From: Eubacterium sp.
GTDB lineage: Bacteria > Bacillota > Clostridia > Lachnospirales > Lachnospiraceae
Length of the DNA stretch: 64,000 nucleotides
Direction of reading: 5' to 3'
NCBI GenBank assembly: GCA_021769425.1
Contig: JAETSX010000006.1
Location: forward strand, 62,001 to 126,000
Part shown: positions 43,236 to 52,111 of the stretch, piece after piece
How positions within the stretch are numbered: position 1 is the stretch's first letter
Layout: every line of letters starts with the position of its first letter
Program-made: the position numbers and the translations under genes
The notes under the pieces: model-generated
Databases searched by the model: none
Seen by the model: only the letters and a program-made list of their open reading frames with translations
What the model was told of the DNA's origin: nothing

Positions 43236-43823
43236 ATGGGAAAAATATTTTGCTTAATGGGAAAAAGTTCCTGCGGAAAAGACACCATCTACAAAAGAAT
43301 TTTATCGGACGCCTCCCTTCCCTTAAAAACACTGATACCCTATACCACCCGTCCCGCCCGGGACGAAGAAACAAACGGCGTGGAATATTATTTTTTAACA
43401 GACGAAGAACAGCAGCAGCTTGCCCGTCAGGGGAAAATTATTGAACTGCGCGCTTACCACACCGTTCACGGCATATGGAAATATTTTACCGTTAACGACC
43501 ACCAGATCAATCTGGAGCAATACCACTATCTCATTATCGGGACACTGGAATCTTATCTTAAATTACGGGACTATTTCGGAAGGGACTCCCTGGTTCCTTT
43601 GTACATTGAACTGGAAGACGGAGAACGGCTGCAGCGTGCCCTGAACCGGGAACGGATACAGTCGCACCCGAAATACAAGGAGCTTTGCCGGAGGTTTCTG
43701 GCAGATGATCAGGATTTTTCCCGTGAAAACCTGAAACAGGCAGATATTGCCATATCCTTTGTCAATGATGATCTGGACGGCTGCATCCGGAAAATTATTT
43801 CTTATATACAGGCAAATATGTGA
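43236..43823 (+). CDS. guanylate-kinase-like protein
   Basis: 195 aa. The P-loop reads GKSSCGKDT and is followed by PYTTRPARDEETNGVEYYF, the GMP-binding signature of guanylate kinases (Ser, Arg and Tyr contacts). C-terminal lid residues are RRFLADDQDF. The P-loop differs from the usual GPSGVGKST, so the enzyme may be specialised. It occupies the place of tmk in the Bacillus gene order. AAAGGA ribosome site. Confidence 0.8.
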   Translation: MGKIFCLMGKSSCGKDTIYKRILSDASLPLKTLIPYTTRPARDEETNGVEYYFLTDEEQQQLARQGKIIELRAYHTVHGIWKYFTVNDHQINLEQYHYLIIGTLESYLKLRDYFGRDSLVPLYIELEDGERLQRALNRERIQSHPKYKELCRRFLADDQDFSRENLKQADIAISFVNDDLDGCIRKIISYIQANM

Positions 43824-43869
43824 ACCGCCTGTTTCAAAAAACGGCTGCATCCGAAGTTTACTCTGCCTT

Positions 43870-43960
43870 TATACTCACGAGCATACTTATTTGCCAAATC
43901 ATTTGCTTTTTTCTCAAAGCTATGAACGCTCTTCTGCCAATGATTTCGCTCATGGGTATA
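43870..43960 (-). repeat. 93-bp palindromic element, copy B1 (reverse)
   Basis: It has the terminal inverted repeat TATACTCACGAGC / GCTCATGGGTATA and the inner blocks TTTGCCAAATCATTTGC and CCAATGATTTCGC. It is the reverse complement of copies at 46441-46533 and 53530-53622. Confidence 0.8.
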
Positions 43961-44038
43961 ACTTTACAATACAGCGGAAAAAGCCGATAATAACATTGTA
44001 ATATCTGAATACGCAAAAACAGAGAGGCAGGTGATTCC

Positions 44039-44479
44039 ATGGCGCTCAAAGTAGATTCCGTCAATGCACTGCAGCCGGTGGAAGCGGCGCAGCAGACAGA
44101 AAAAGGCGACGGAAGTTTCAAATTTACCCTGGCAAGCCAGGTGGAAGAGGCTGAATTACAGGAGAAATTAAACGGCCTGATGAACGAGATTACTGCTCAG
44201 GGCGAAAAACTCTCCCAACATATGGATATCCGGGATATGAAGAAATACCGGGAACTGGTAAAAGATTTTCTCAACGAGGTTGTGAACCGATCCCACAAAT
44301 TTTCCAGAGAGAATTTTTTAGACCGCAGAGGACGCCACCGGGTATACGGAATTGTTAAACTGGTGGATAAGAATCTGGATGACCTTGCCAGCGAACTGGT
44401 AAAGGACGAGAAAGACCATCTTACAATTTTAAGCAAAGTAGGGGAAATCCGGGGACTGCTTTTGGATATCTCCACTTAA
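44039..44479 (+). CDS. yaaR: YaaR family protein (DUF327)
   Basis: 146 aa. Motifs [35 protein letters not shown] (in part) and [19 protein letters not shown] identify DUF327. It lies immediately before holB as in Bacillus. A helical soluble protein of unknown function, found mostly in motile Firmicutes. Confidence 0.9.
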   Translation: MALKVDSVNALQPVEAAQQTEKGDGSFKFTLASQVEEAELQEKLNGLMNEITAQGEKLSQHMDIRDMKKYRELVKDFLNEVVNRSHKFSRENFLDRRGRHRVYGIVKLVDKNLDDLASELVKDEKDHLTILSKVGEIRGLLLDIST

Positions 44480-44501
44480 TTTACGGAAATGAGGAATGAT
44501 T

Positions 44502-45491
44502 ATGGCAGGCTTTTCAAGCATTATCGGACACGAACAAATCAAAGAACACTTACAGAATGCAATTTCCATGGATAAAATCAACCATGCCTATATTTTTAAC
44601 GGGCCGGATAAATCCGGAAAAATGATGCTGGCCAAAAGTTTCGCAATGGCTTTGCAATGCCAGCAGAAAGGCACGGAAGGCTGCATGGCCTGCCATTCCT
44701 GCAAACAGGCATTGTCCGGCAACCACCCGGACATCCTCTATCTGCAGCATGAAAAACCCAATGCCATTTCCGTAGATGACATACGAAAACAAATCAACAG
44801 CGATATTGCTGTAAAGCCCTACGCATCCCCTTACAAAATATATATCATTGATGAGGCGGAAAAGATGAACCAGCAGGCACAGAACGCACTGCTAAAAACC
44901 ATAGAAGAACCTCCGGCTTACGCTGTGGTTCTGCTGTTAACTGCCAATGCGGATTCTTTTCTCCCGACGATTCTGTCCCGTTGCATTACACTGAATTTAA
45001 AGGCAGTGGCAGATGATAAAATACGTTCTTTTCTGATGAAAGAATACCAGGTCCCGGACTATAAAGCGGATATCTGCACCGCATTCGCCCAGGGAAACGT
45101 TGGGAAAGCAATTCAGCTGGCAGGCTCGGAAGATTTCAATGAGATCAAAAATCTGGCCCTGCAGCTGTTAAAGAGAATCAAAGAAATTGAATTGTACGAA
45201 ATGATGGAATCCATCAAGCAAATCAGCAATTATAAGCTGGAAATCAACGATTATTTCGACATTATGACAATTTGGTACCGAGATGTGCTGTTTTACAAGG
45301 CCACCTCAGATGCAAATCATCTCATCTTCCGGGATGAGGTTTATAATATAAAAAAGCAGGCGAGCAAAAGTTCCTATGAAGGAATCGAAAACATTATCAA
45401 AGCATTGGACAAGGCGAAACAAAGACTGAATGCCAACGTGAACTTCGAGCTGGTAATGGAATTGCTGCTGCTGACAATAAAGGAGAATTAA
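44502..45491 (+). CDS. holB: DNA polymerase III delta-prime subunit
   Basis: 329 aa from the ATG at 44502, which has GAGGA 6 nt upstream (44496 is too close). Clamp-loader AAA fold: FSSIIGHEQIKEHL, degenerate P-loop NGPDKSGKM, zinc cysteines CQQKGTEGCMACHSC, IIDEAEKMNQQAQNALLKT, and sensor-1-like LTANADSFLPTILSRC. It opens the clamp loader for beta-clamp loading. Confidence 0.93.
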   Translation: MAGFSSIIGHEQIKEHLQNAISMDKINHAYIFNGPDKSGKMMLAKSFAMALQCQQKGTEGCMACHSCKQALSGNHPDILYLQHEKPNAISVDDIRKQINSDIAVKPYASPYKIYIIDEAEKMNQQAQNALLKTIEEPPAYAVVLLLTANADSFLPTILSRCITLNLKAVADDKIRSFLMKEYQVPDYKADICTAFAQGNVGKAIQLAGSEDFNEIKNLALQLLKRIKEIELYEMMESIKQISNYKLEINDYFDIMTIWYRDVLFYKATSDANHLIFRDEVYNIKKQASKSSYEGIENIIKALDKAKQRLNANVNFELVMELLLLTIKEN

Positions 45492-45494
45492 ATT

Positions 45495-46394
45495 ATGATA
45501 AAAGTCGTTGGAGTCAGATTCCGCACCGCCGGAAAAATCTATTACTTTGACCCCCGGAATTATGAAATCTCCCTGGGAAGCCATGTCATCGTAGAAACGG
45601 CAAGAGGCGTGGAGTTCGGCACCGTTATGATAGCTCCAAAGGAACTGGAACCGGAACAGGTGGTTCAGCCCTTAAAGCCCGTGATCCGCGTCGCTACGCC
45701 GGAAGACGAAAAAACCGAAGCCAACAACCGCCAGAAAGAAAAAGAGGCTTTTAAAATCTGCCTGGGCAAAATCCAAAAACACAAGATGGAGATGAAACTG
45801 GTGGACGCAGAATATACCTTTGACAATAATAAGCTGCTGTTTTACTTTACGGCAGACGGACGCATTGATTTCCGGGAACTGGTGAAAGATTTGGCCTCCG
45901 TATTCCGCACCCGCATTGAACTCAGACAAATCGGCGTCCGGGATGAAACCAAGATTCTGGGAGGCATCGGCATCTGCGGAAGACCTCTCTGCTGCAATAC
46001 ATTTCTGGCTGAATTTGCGCCGGTATCCATTAAAATGGCAAAGGAGCAGAATCTTTCCTTAAATCCTTCCAAAATTTCCGGCGTCTGCGGCCGGTTGATG
46101 TGCTGTCTGAAAAATGAAGAGGAAACCTACGAATATTTAAACAGCCGCCTTCCCCATGTGGGAGATTTTGTTACCACAGATGACAAATTAAAAGGGGAAG
46201 TGCACAGCGTCAATGTGCTCCGGCAGACCGTTAAAGTACTGGTGGAAGTGGACGATGAAAAAGAAATCCGGGAGTACAAGGTGGAACAGCTGAGATTCAA
46301 ACCCAAACGGAAAAAAGAACATTTAAAACTTTCCGCAGAAGAATTAAAAGAATTATCCGCCCTGGAAGACAAAGGGAAATCTCAGATTGATTAA
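45495..46394 (+). CDS. ricT: RicT/YaaT, PSP1-domain protein
   Basis: 299 aa. The PSP1 C-terminal domain has CGRPLCC and CGRLMCC, the cysteine clusters that bind [4Fe-4S] in the Bacillus RicAFT complex. That complex acts with RNase Y in mRNA maturation. It starts 4 bp after holB. The lysine-rich C-terminus (KPKRKKEHLK) is ordinary for the family. Confidence 0.94.
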   Translation: MIKVVGVRFRTAGKIYYFDPRNYEISLGSHVIVETARGVEFGTVMIAPKELEPEQVVQPLKPVIRVATPEDEKTEANNRQKEKEAFKICLGKIQKHKMEMKLVDAEYTFDNNKLLFYFTADGRIDFRELVKDLASVFRTRIELRQIGVRDETKILGGIGICGRPLCCNTFLAEFAPVSIKMAKEQNLSLNPSKISGVCGRLMCCLKNEEETYEYLNSRLPHVGDFVTTDDKLKGEVHSVNVLRQTVKVLVEVDDEKEIREYKVEQLRFKPKRKKEHLKLSAEELKELSALEDKGKSQID

Positions 46395-46440
46395 TGCATG
46401 ACAGATGACAGCCCGGCTGCTTTGAAACTGGCTGAGGTTT

Positions 46441-46533
46441 TATACCCGTGAGCGAAATCATTTGCCAGATGATTGTTCATAGCTTTGAGGAAAAAAGCAA
46501 ATGATTTGGCAAATAAGTATGCTCGTGCGTATA
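46441..46533 (+). repeat. 93-bp palindromic element, copy B2
   Basis: TATACCCGTGAGC at the left and GCTCGTGCGTATA at the right; inner GCGAAATCATTTGCCAGA and AGCAAATGATTTGGCAAATA. It lies between ricT and trmN6. Confidence 0.85.
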
Positions 46534-46611
46534 ATATGGCAGCCTGGCCCCCTCTGAACCGGCTGGCGTTTTAAATATGACAGGCTCTCGTATTTATAAA
46601 GGAGTTAATTT

Positions 46612-47349
46612 ATGGCAGTTGAACTTTTAGAAGAAGAACGTCTGGATGAGCTTCACCGAAACGGATATTTCATCATCCAGAACCCCAGGAAATTCTGTTT
46701 CGGCATGGATGCCGTCCTCCTTTCCGGCTTCGCTAAAGTCAAACCTGGAGAAACCGTACTGGATTTGGGTACCGGCACCGGAATTATCCCTATTTTGCTG
46801 GAAGCCAAAACCAAAGGAAAACACTTTACCGGACTGGAGATTCAGCCGGAAAGCGCAGATATGGCACGGCGCAGCGTAGCCTACAACCATTTAGAAGACA
46901 AAATTACCATAGAAATCGGCAATATCAGAGATGCTTCCGGGCAATTCGGAGCATCTTCTTTTCATGTAATAACCACTAATCCGCCTTATATGACAGACCA
47001 TCACGGCCTGACTAACCCTAACGAAGCCAAAGCCATTGCCCGCCATGAGATTCTCTGTAATCTGGAGGACGTTATCCGGGAAAGTTCCCGGCTGTTAAAA
47101 CCCCAAGGGCGGTTCTATATGGTGCACCGTCCCTTCCGGTTGGCTGAAATTATGGTATTGATGCATCAATACGGCCTGGAACCAAAACGGATGAAATTGG
47201 TGCATCCCTTTGTGGACAAAGAACCGAATATGGTCCTCATTGAAGGGCTTCGGGGCGGCAATCCCAGGATTACCGTGGAAAAGCCCTTGATTGTATATAA
47301 AGAGCAGGGCGTTTATACGGATGAGATTTATGAGATTTATGGGTATTAA
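46612..47349 (+). CDS. trmN6: tRNA1(Val) (adenine(37)-N6)-methyltransferase
   Basis: 245 aa. Class I SAM methyltransferase with VLDLGTGTGIIPIL, acidic GLEIQPE and the N6-adenine motif NPPY in VITTNPPYM. It matches YabB of the Bacillus yabA-yabB-yabC run. It methylates A37 of tRNA-Val by family knowledge. AAGGAG ribosome site. Confidence 0.9.
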   Translation: MAVELLEEERLDELHRNGYFIIQNPRKFCFGMDAVLLSGFAKVKPGETVLDLGTGTGIIPILLEAKTKGKHFTGLEIQPESADMARRSVAYNHLEDKITIEIGNIRDASGQFGASSFHVITTNPPYMTDHHGLTNPNEAKAIARHEILCNLEDVIRESSRLLKPQGRFYMVHRPFRLAEIMVLMHQYGLEPKRMKLVHPFVDKEPNMVLIEGLRGGNPRITVEKPLIVYKEQGVYTDEIYEIYGY

Positions 47350-47516
47350 GATTCCTATTAATTTCTTTCTGTAGAAGAAGCGATGGAAAAGGCTGCACAA
47401 CATGAAGCAATTAATCCCGCTATTGATAAAAGATTTCAGCTATGCTAATATCAAATTACCCAAAAACATCTCCGGAAAGATAAAAATTCTTCAAATATAT
47501 CAGAAAGGAACACACT

Positions 47517-48362
47517 ATGCAAGGCAAATTATATCTGTGCGCCACCCCCATTGGCAACCTTGAAGACATTACTTTAAGAGTTCTCCGTGTTCTGAAAGAA
47601 GTGGATTTAATCGCAGCGGAAGACACACGCAATTCTCTCAAGCTGCTGAATCATTTTGATATCAAAACCCCCATGACAAGCTACCATGAATACAACAAAA
47701 TCGAAAAAGCATACCAACTTGTGGATAAAATGCAGAAAGGCCAGAACGTTGCATTGATCACAGACGCAGGAACTCCTGGCATTTCCGATCCCGGAGAAGA
47801 TCTGGTGCGCATCTGCCAGGAATCCGGCATTGCAGTAACCTCCCTGCCGGGAGCGGCTGCCTGCATTACCGCCTTAACCATATCCGGCCTTCCTACAAGA
47901 CGTTTTGCCTTTGAAGCCTTTCTTCCCCGGGAGAAAAAAGAACGTGCCTGGATCCTCTCATTGCTGAAACAGGAAACCCGCACGATGATTCTCTATGAAG
48001 CCCCTCATCATCTTCTGAAGACTTTGGAAGAATTGTACGAAGCGTTAGGTGATCGCAGCATTACCCTCTGCCGGGAGCTTACCAAGAAATATGAGACTGT
48101 CTTTATTTCCACTATTTCCGGCGCAATTTCCCATTATCAAAAGGAAGAACCCCGGGGAGAATTTGTCCTGGTAATCCAGGGCAAGAGCCTCCGGGAAATC
48201 CAGAAGGAGCAGCAGGAAAGCTGGGAGAACCTTACGTTAGAGGAGCACATGAACCACTATGAAAACCAGGGCATTCCCAGGAAAGAAGCCATGAAACTTG
48301 TAGCAAAAGACCGGGGCGTTTCCAAACGGGAAATATACGGAAAATTGCTGGAACATTCATGA
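47517..48362 (+). CDS. rsmI: 16S rRNA (cytidine(1402)-2'-O)-methyltransferase
   Basis: 281 aa. Tetrapyrrole-methylase-fold enzyme: LYLCATPIGNLEDITLR (part), AAEDTRNSLKLL, LITDAGTPGISDPG, SLPGAAACITAL and GLPTRRFAFEAFLP. It matches RsmI (YabC), which methylates C1402 in the decoding centre. AAAGGA ribosome site. The 167-bp gap before it holds no intact gene. Confidence 0.95.
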   Translation: MQGKLYLCATPIGNLEDITLRVLRVLKEVDLIAAEDTRNSLKLLNHFDIKTPMTSYHEYNKIEKAYQLVDKMQKGQNVALITDAGTPGISDPGEDLVRICQESGIAVTSLPGAAACITALTISGLPTRRFAFEAFLPREKKERAWILSLLKQETRTMILYEAPHHLLKTLEELYEALGDRSITLCRELTKKYETVFISTISGAISHYQKEEPRGEFVLVIQGKSLREIQKEQQESWENLTLEEHMNHYENQGIPRKEAMKLVAKDRGVSKREIYGKLLEHS

Positions 48363-48389
48363 AACCTGCTGCAAAGGAATGGTGAAAAT

Positions 48390-50042
48390 ATGAAAGAACG
48401 CAAAAAGCTTGCAATCGGCATACAGAATTTTCGCAGCCTGCGGGAACAACATGCCTACTATGTAGATAAAACGCAAATGATAGAAGAATTTTTAGAATCC
48501 TGGTATCAGGTTACGCTTGTTACCAGGCCCAGACGTTTTGGAAAAACACTGAACATGTCTATGTTGGCAGAATTTTTAGACTGTACGAAAAATTCCCGTT
48601 CCCTTTTTACGGCAACAAAAATCAGTAATAGCTATGTCATGCGGGAACTAAACAGCCACCCGGTAATTTTTCTTTCTTTCCTAAACGTAAAAGGTGACAC
48701 CGCCGAAGAACTATTATATCAACTGGAACTTGCCATAAAAGAAGAATATGAAAAATTTCTTTTCCTTACCCAGAAAGAATCTTTGCCGGAAATAAAGAAA
48801 AAAGCATTCAGGCAGATTTACGAATGCTTATGCCAGACAGGAGACAGCATCCAAAAAAAGAACTATCTCAGCCATGCAATTACAGAACTATGCCAGATAT
48901 TAGAAATTTATTACGGGAAAAAAGTATATTTTCTTCTGGATGAATATGACACTCCTTTTATTTCCGCCAACTCCGGCGGCTATTATCATAAAGTGCGGGG
49001 ACTTCTTTCCAATATGCTCAGCTCGGCACTGAAAGGCAACCCAGCTCTGCAAAAAGCTATGCTGACCGGAATTCAAAGAGCCGCAAAGGAAAATATTTTT
49101 TCCGGATTGAATAATCTGATTGTCTGCACCGTAAAAGATCCGGAATATACGGACTGTTTCGGTTTCTCGGAAAACGAAGTGCAAAATCTGCTGAGATATT
49201 GCAATGCAGAATTTTCAAACGAGGTGAAACACATGTACGATGGATACCTGTTCGGAAATACAGAAGTGTATAACCCATGGTCCATCACCTGTTATGCCGC
49301 TAGAAAAAAACCGGAACCTTATTGGGTAAATACCAGTGAAAATACCATGATTAAGCAGGCCCTTGCACAAAGGGAAAAATTTTTCTTTCAACAATATGAC
49401 ACTTTAATAGAAACAGGAACGGTAAACGTCCACGCTGAATTATCCACGCCCTACTATGAAAATCCCAGTGATTCCTCTCTCTGGGGGCTTTTTATCAATG
49501 CCGGAATGGTGACCATTCAAGAAGAACTGGAAGATAATTTTTATAAACTGCGCATACCGAATTATGAAGTATGGAAAGCATATCAGGAATTGACAGCATT
49601 TTATCTGCAGACAGATGAAAACCACTTCTCTTCTATGCTGCGGTATCTGCGCACAGAAGCTATGGAAGAATTTGCCGAGGAATATCAGTGGATTTTCTTA
49701 CATTTACCCTCTTACCATGATTTGAAAGATGAAAACAGCTGTCATATGATGATGCTTGGTATGTGCGCTTTTATGCATCCTTACTACAATATAGACAGCA
49801 ATCGGGAACATGGCATGGGCAGAAGCGATATCAGGCTTTTTGCAAAAAAACCCTGTTTTCCACATATAATCCTGGAATTTAAATATGCCGAAAACGAAAA
49901 GCAAAGCCTGGAAAAATTGGCAGAGGAAGCGATTGCGCAAATAAAAAGCAAAAAGTATGATACCGGAATGCAGGGTACGGTATATTATGTCGGCCTTGCG
50001 CACTGGGGGAAAAATGCCAAAATAAAATGGGAAAAGGTTTAA
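48390..50042 (+). CDS. AAA-ATPase-like protein with PD-(D/E)XK nuclease domain (DUF1703)
   Basis: 550 aa. N-terminal AAA-ATPase_like domain: YYVDKTQMIEEFL, P-loop-like VTRPRRFGKTLNMSML, Walker B YFLLDEYDTPF, and GLNNL. The C-terminal nuclease fold has GRSDIRL and ILEFKYAE as the D...ExK core, then AIAQIKSKKY. The family is highly expanded in anaerobes (Clostridia, Bacteroides) and its role is unknown; mobile-element or defence roles are speculative. It starts 28 bp after rsmI. Confidence 0.88.
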   Translation: MKERKKLAIGIQNFRSLREQHAYYVDKTQMIEEFLESWYQVTLVTRPRRFGKTLNMSMLAEFLDCTKNSRSLFTATKISNSYVMRELNSHPVIFLSFLNVKGDTAEELLYQLELAIKEEYEKFLFLTQKESLPEIKKKAFRQIYECLCQTGDSIQKKNYLSHAITELCQILEIYYGKKVYFLLDEYDTPFISANSGGYYHKVRGLLSNMLSSALKGNPALQKAMLTGIQRAAKENIFSGLNNLIVCTVKDPEYTDCFGFSENEVQNLLRYCNAEFSNEVKHMYDGYLFGNTEVYNPWSITCYAARKKPEPYWVNTSENTMIKQALAQREKFFFQQYDTLIETGTVNVHAELSTPYYENPSDSSLWGLFINAGMVTIQEELEDNFYKLRIPNYEVWKAYQELTAFYLQTDENHFSSMLRYLRTEAMEEFAEEYQWIFLHLPSYHDLKDENSCHMMMLGMCAFMHPYYNIDSNREHGMGRSDIRLFAKKPCFPHIILEFKYAENEKQSLEKLAEEAIAQIKSKKYDTGMQGTVYYVGLAHWGKNAKIKWEKV

Positions 50043-50050
50043 ACGAACCA

Positions 50051-50129
50051 CTGCCGGAGTATAGATTAATTCTCCGGCAGAACCCTTACATTAGGAACCG
50101 TTGCTAAAAGTTACTTTTGAACAGTTCCT
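50051..50129. terminator. two hairpins between convergent genes
   Basis: Hairpin 1 is CTGCCGGAG/CTCCGGCAG (50051-50080). Hairpin 2 is GGAACCGTT...AAAAG with its near-complement (50094-50129). Neither has a strong U-run, but they separate two convergent genes. Confidence 0.45.
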
Positions 50130-50167
50130 TAGTCTGAACTATTTGGGAAACATTCAGCAATAATTCT

Positions 50168-51964
50168 TCACCCTTCATAAAACTCCGGCAAGTATTTTTT
50201 CAGAATAGAAAAAGGCGCGGTTCCCATTTTCATTAACGCACTGTGAAATTGATAGTCGCTGTAATCTTCTTTATATTTATCCATGGCATATTCCCTCAGA
50301 TTCAAGAATTCCAGATACCCCACATAATACTTCAAATAATGTGCAGGCTCTTCTACAATTAATTGATAGATATCCTGAATTACACTCTTATTCGTAATTT
50401 GATAGGATGCAAAAAAGTCAACGGTGTCCCTCAATGTCCACCCATCATGATGAATTCCCAAATCAGCGCTAGCATACAGACTCAGCAGGGCAGACTGATT
50501 TTTCTGCAGAAAAGCAGCCACATCTCTGTCCACGTCTGCATAATAGAAAGACTGCATTTCCACATAAGTTGCCCACCCTTCTGCATAACCGCTGCTGCCG
50601 AACAAACTTCGGATCGGCTCTAATCCACAGCTTCGTTCCATTACATTCTGGTAGAGATGCCCCGGAAACCCCTCATGGGCCAGAGTAGTGTAAAGTTCCA
50701 TTTTTTTATCACCCTTTGATTTATTGATGTAAATGCAATTCTGAGAAATATCATCAATCGGCGGCGTAAGGTAAAAAGCAGGAGCCGTATATTCCTCCAG
50801 GGACGGATGTACCGCTTTTACGGAAAATGACACTGCAGGCGGTGATGGAAAATCCTTCTGCATCTTACCCTGCAAATCTTTCAAAATCAGTTCCGGTTCC
50901 TCGGTGGGAAGCTGGTAATTTTGGCATTTCTGACCGATATCCGGATGGGCTTTTGCAATGCCTGCCAAATCTTCCAAATCCTGTTTTCGCTGATCCTTCA
51001 CCTGCTCCTGCATTTCCTCCACTGACAGATCAGAGCCAGTGGTATCCTGAACCAGATATTCATAGTATTCTTTTCCTCCCGGCAGCCCGCACAAACCGCC
51101 GGAATTTTTACCGGAACCTTTCAATGCAGATAATTCTTCTGACAACCGCTGATAAGCCGGTATCAAATCCCCTGTCACAACCTGCCTGTTTTGCACTTTA
51201 TACTGCTCTGCCTGTTCCGGTGTCAGAAACGCGGCTTGATCCACACGGTCATCAAAGGTAGAAAGGAGATAATTGCTCTCTGGATTTTCCACAAAACTAC
51301 TGCATTGCGCCACAATATCATCCACTGCGAAATCTGCCATAAACAGCCCCAGTTCTGTCTTTTTCTTTTCCACCTCCATAATCTGCTCAAACAGCTTTGG
51401 CGTACCGGATAACAATTCCAGATAATCTTCGATATCTTTTTCATCATAAAAAGTATATTCCGCCAGCAGTACCGGAAGCTGAGATTGAAATCCCGTAGAA
51501 GGCCTTAAAATTTCCTCATGCAGATGAAACTTGCCCGCCGGAATTTCCTTTTCGATATAATCCATAAGAATATCATAAGTCATTTGCTGAGAAACGGTCA
51601 AATCCTTTTTATTGAATTTCTTCAGAATTTCCTGCCAGTTTTCCAATATAGCCGATGTTTCATTTCCTTCGCCGGCAGATATCCTGCCATATGTAACCTT
51701 ATAATCCTGAATGCCATAATTCTCCGGATGGGCCAGATTATAGTGCATATTCAATGTACTTGCCGTAACTTCCGCCCTGAAAATCTGATTCATATAAGCA
51801 GAAAAATCTTCCCTGCTTCCCGCCTCACTCCCGCATCCCGCCGAAAAACACATCAATATGGCAAGCGCTGCCATCAATATTCTGTTTTTTATATTTTCCT
51901 TCCGTAACCTGAACCTCTCACCGAAAAAATTTTTTCCCATACCAAAAAGCACTTCCTGCGGCAT
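50168..51964 (-). CDS. DUF885 lipoprotein, putative zinc metallopeptidase
   Basis: 598 aa if it starts at 51964; 51940 is also possible. Signal segment ending CFSAGC, so a lipoprotein. The family motif LAHEGFPGHLYQN carries the metal-ligand His and catalytic Glu, and YAEGWATYVE supplies a further Glu. DUF885 proteins resemble M32-like carboxypeptidases by fold; activity is largely untested. Monocistronic. Confidence 0.85.
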   Translation of the reverse strand: MPQEVLFGMGKNFFGERFRLRKENIKNRILMAALAILMCFSAGCGSEAGSREDFSAYMNQIFRAEVTASTLNMHYNLAHPENYGIQDYKVTYGRISAGEGNETSAILENWQEILKKFNKKDLTVSQQMTYDILMDYIEKEIPAGKFHLHEEILRPSTGFQSQLPVLLAEYTFYDEKDIEDYLELLSGTPKLFEQIMEVEKKKTELGLFMADFAVDDIVAQCSSFVENPESNYLLSTFDDRVDQAAFLTPEQAEQYKVQNRQVVTGDLIPAYQRLSEELSALKGSGKNSGGLCGLPGGKEYYEYLVQDTTGSDLSVEEMQEQVKDQRKQDLEDLAGIAKAHPDIGQKCQNYQLPTEEPELILKDLQGKMQKDFPSPPAVSFSVKAVHPSLEEYTAPAFYLTPPIDDISQNCIYINKSKGDKKMELYTTLAHEGFPGHLYQNVMERSCGLEPIRSLFGSSGYAEGWATYVEMQSFYYADVDRDVAAFLQKNQSALLSLYASADLGIHHDGWTLRDTVDFFASYQITNKSVIQDIYQLIVEEPAHYLKYYVGYLEFLNLREYAMDKYKEDYSDYQFHSALMKMGTAPFSILKKYLPEFYEG

Positions 51965-52013
51965 ATTCCTTTCATTTTATGTCCGCCTTTCCTCCAATAT
52001 GCAAAATAACCCA

Positions 52014-52042
52014 ATGACAATCAAACACAAATATGATATGAT
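52014..52042 (+). promoter_or_regulatory. promoter of mgtE
   Basis: -35 ATGACA (52014-52019), 17 nt, -10 TATGAT (52037-52042). The leader of about 65 nt is too short for an M-box magnesium riboswitch. Confidence 0.45.
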
Positions 52043-52111
52043 TTTTTATGGTAATAATACCTAAAGTAAATGACATTGATCCATCACAAAAACAAAAAAG
52101 GAGGGATACCC

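Noticed and set aside
51965-52111. M-box magnesium riboswitch before mgtE.
   Set aside because: The whole gap is 147 bp, and the leader after the likely promoter is about 65 nt, too short for an M-box of about 160 nt. No conserved core was recognised.
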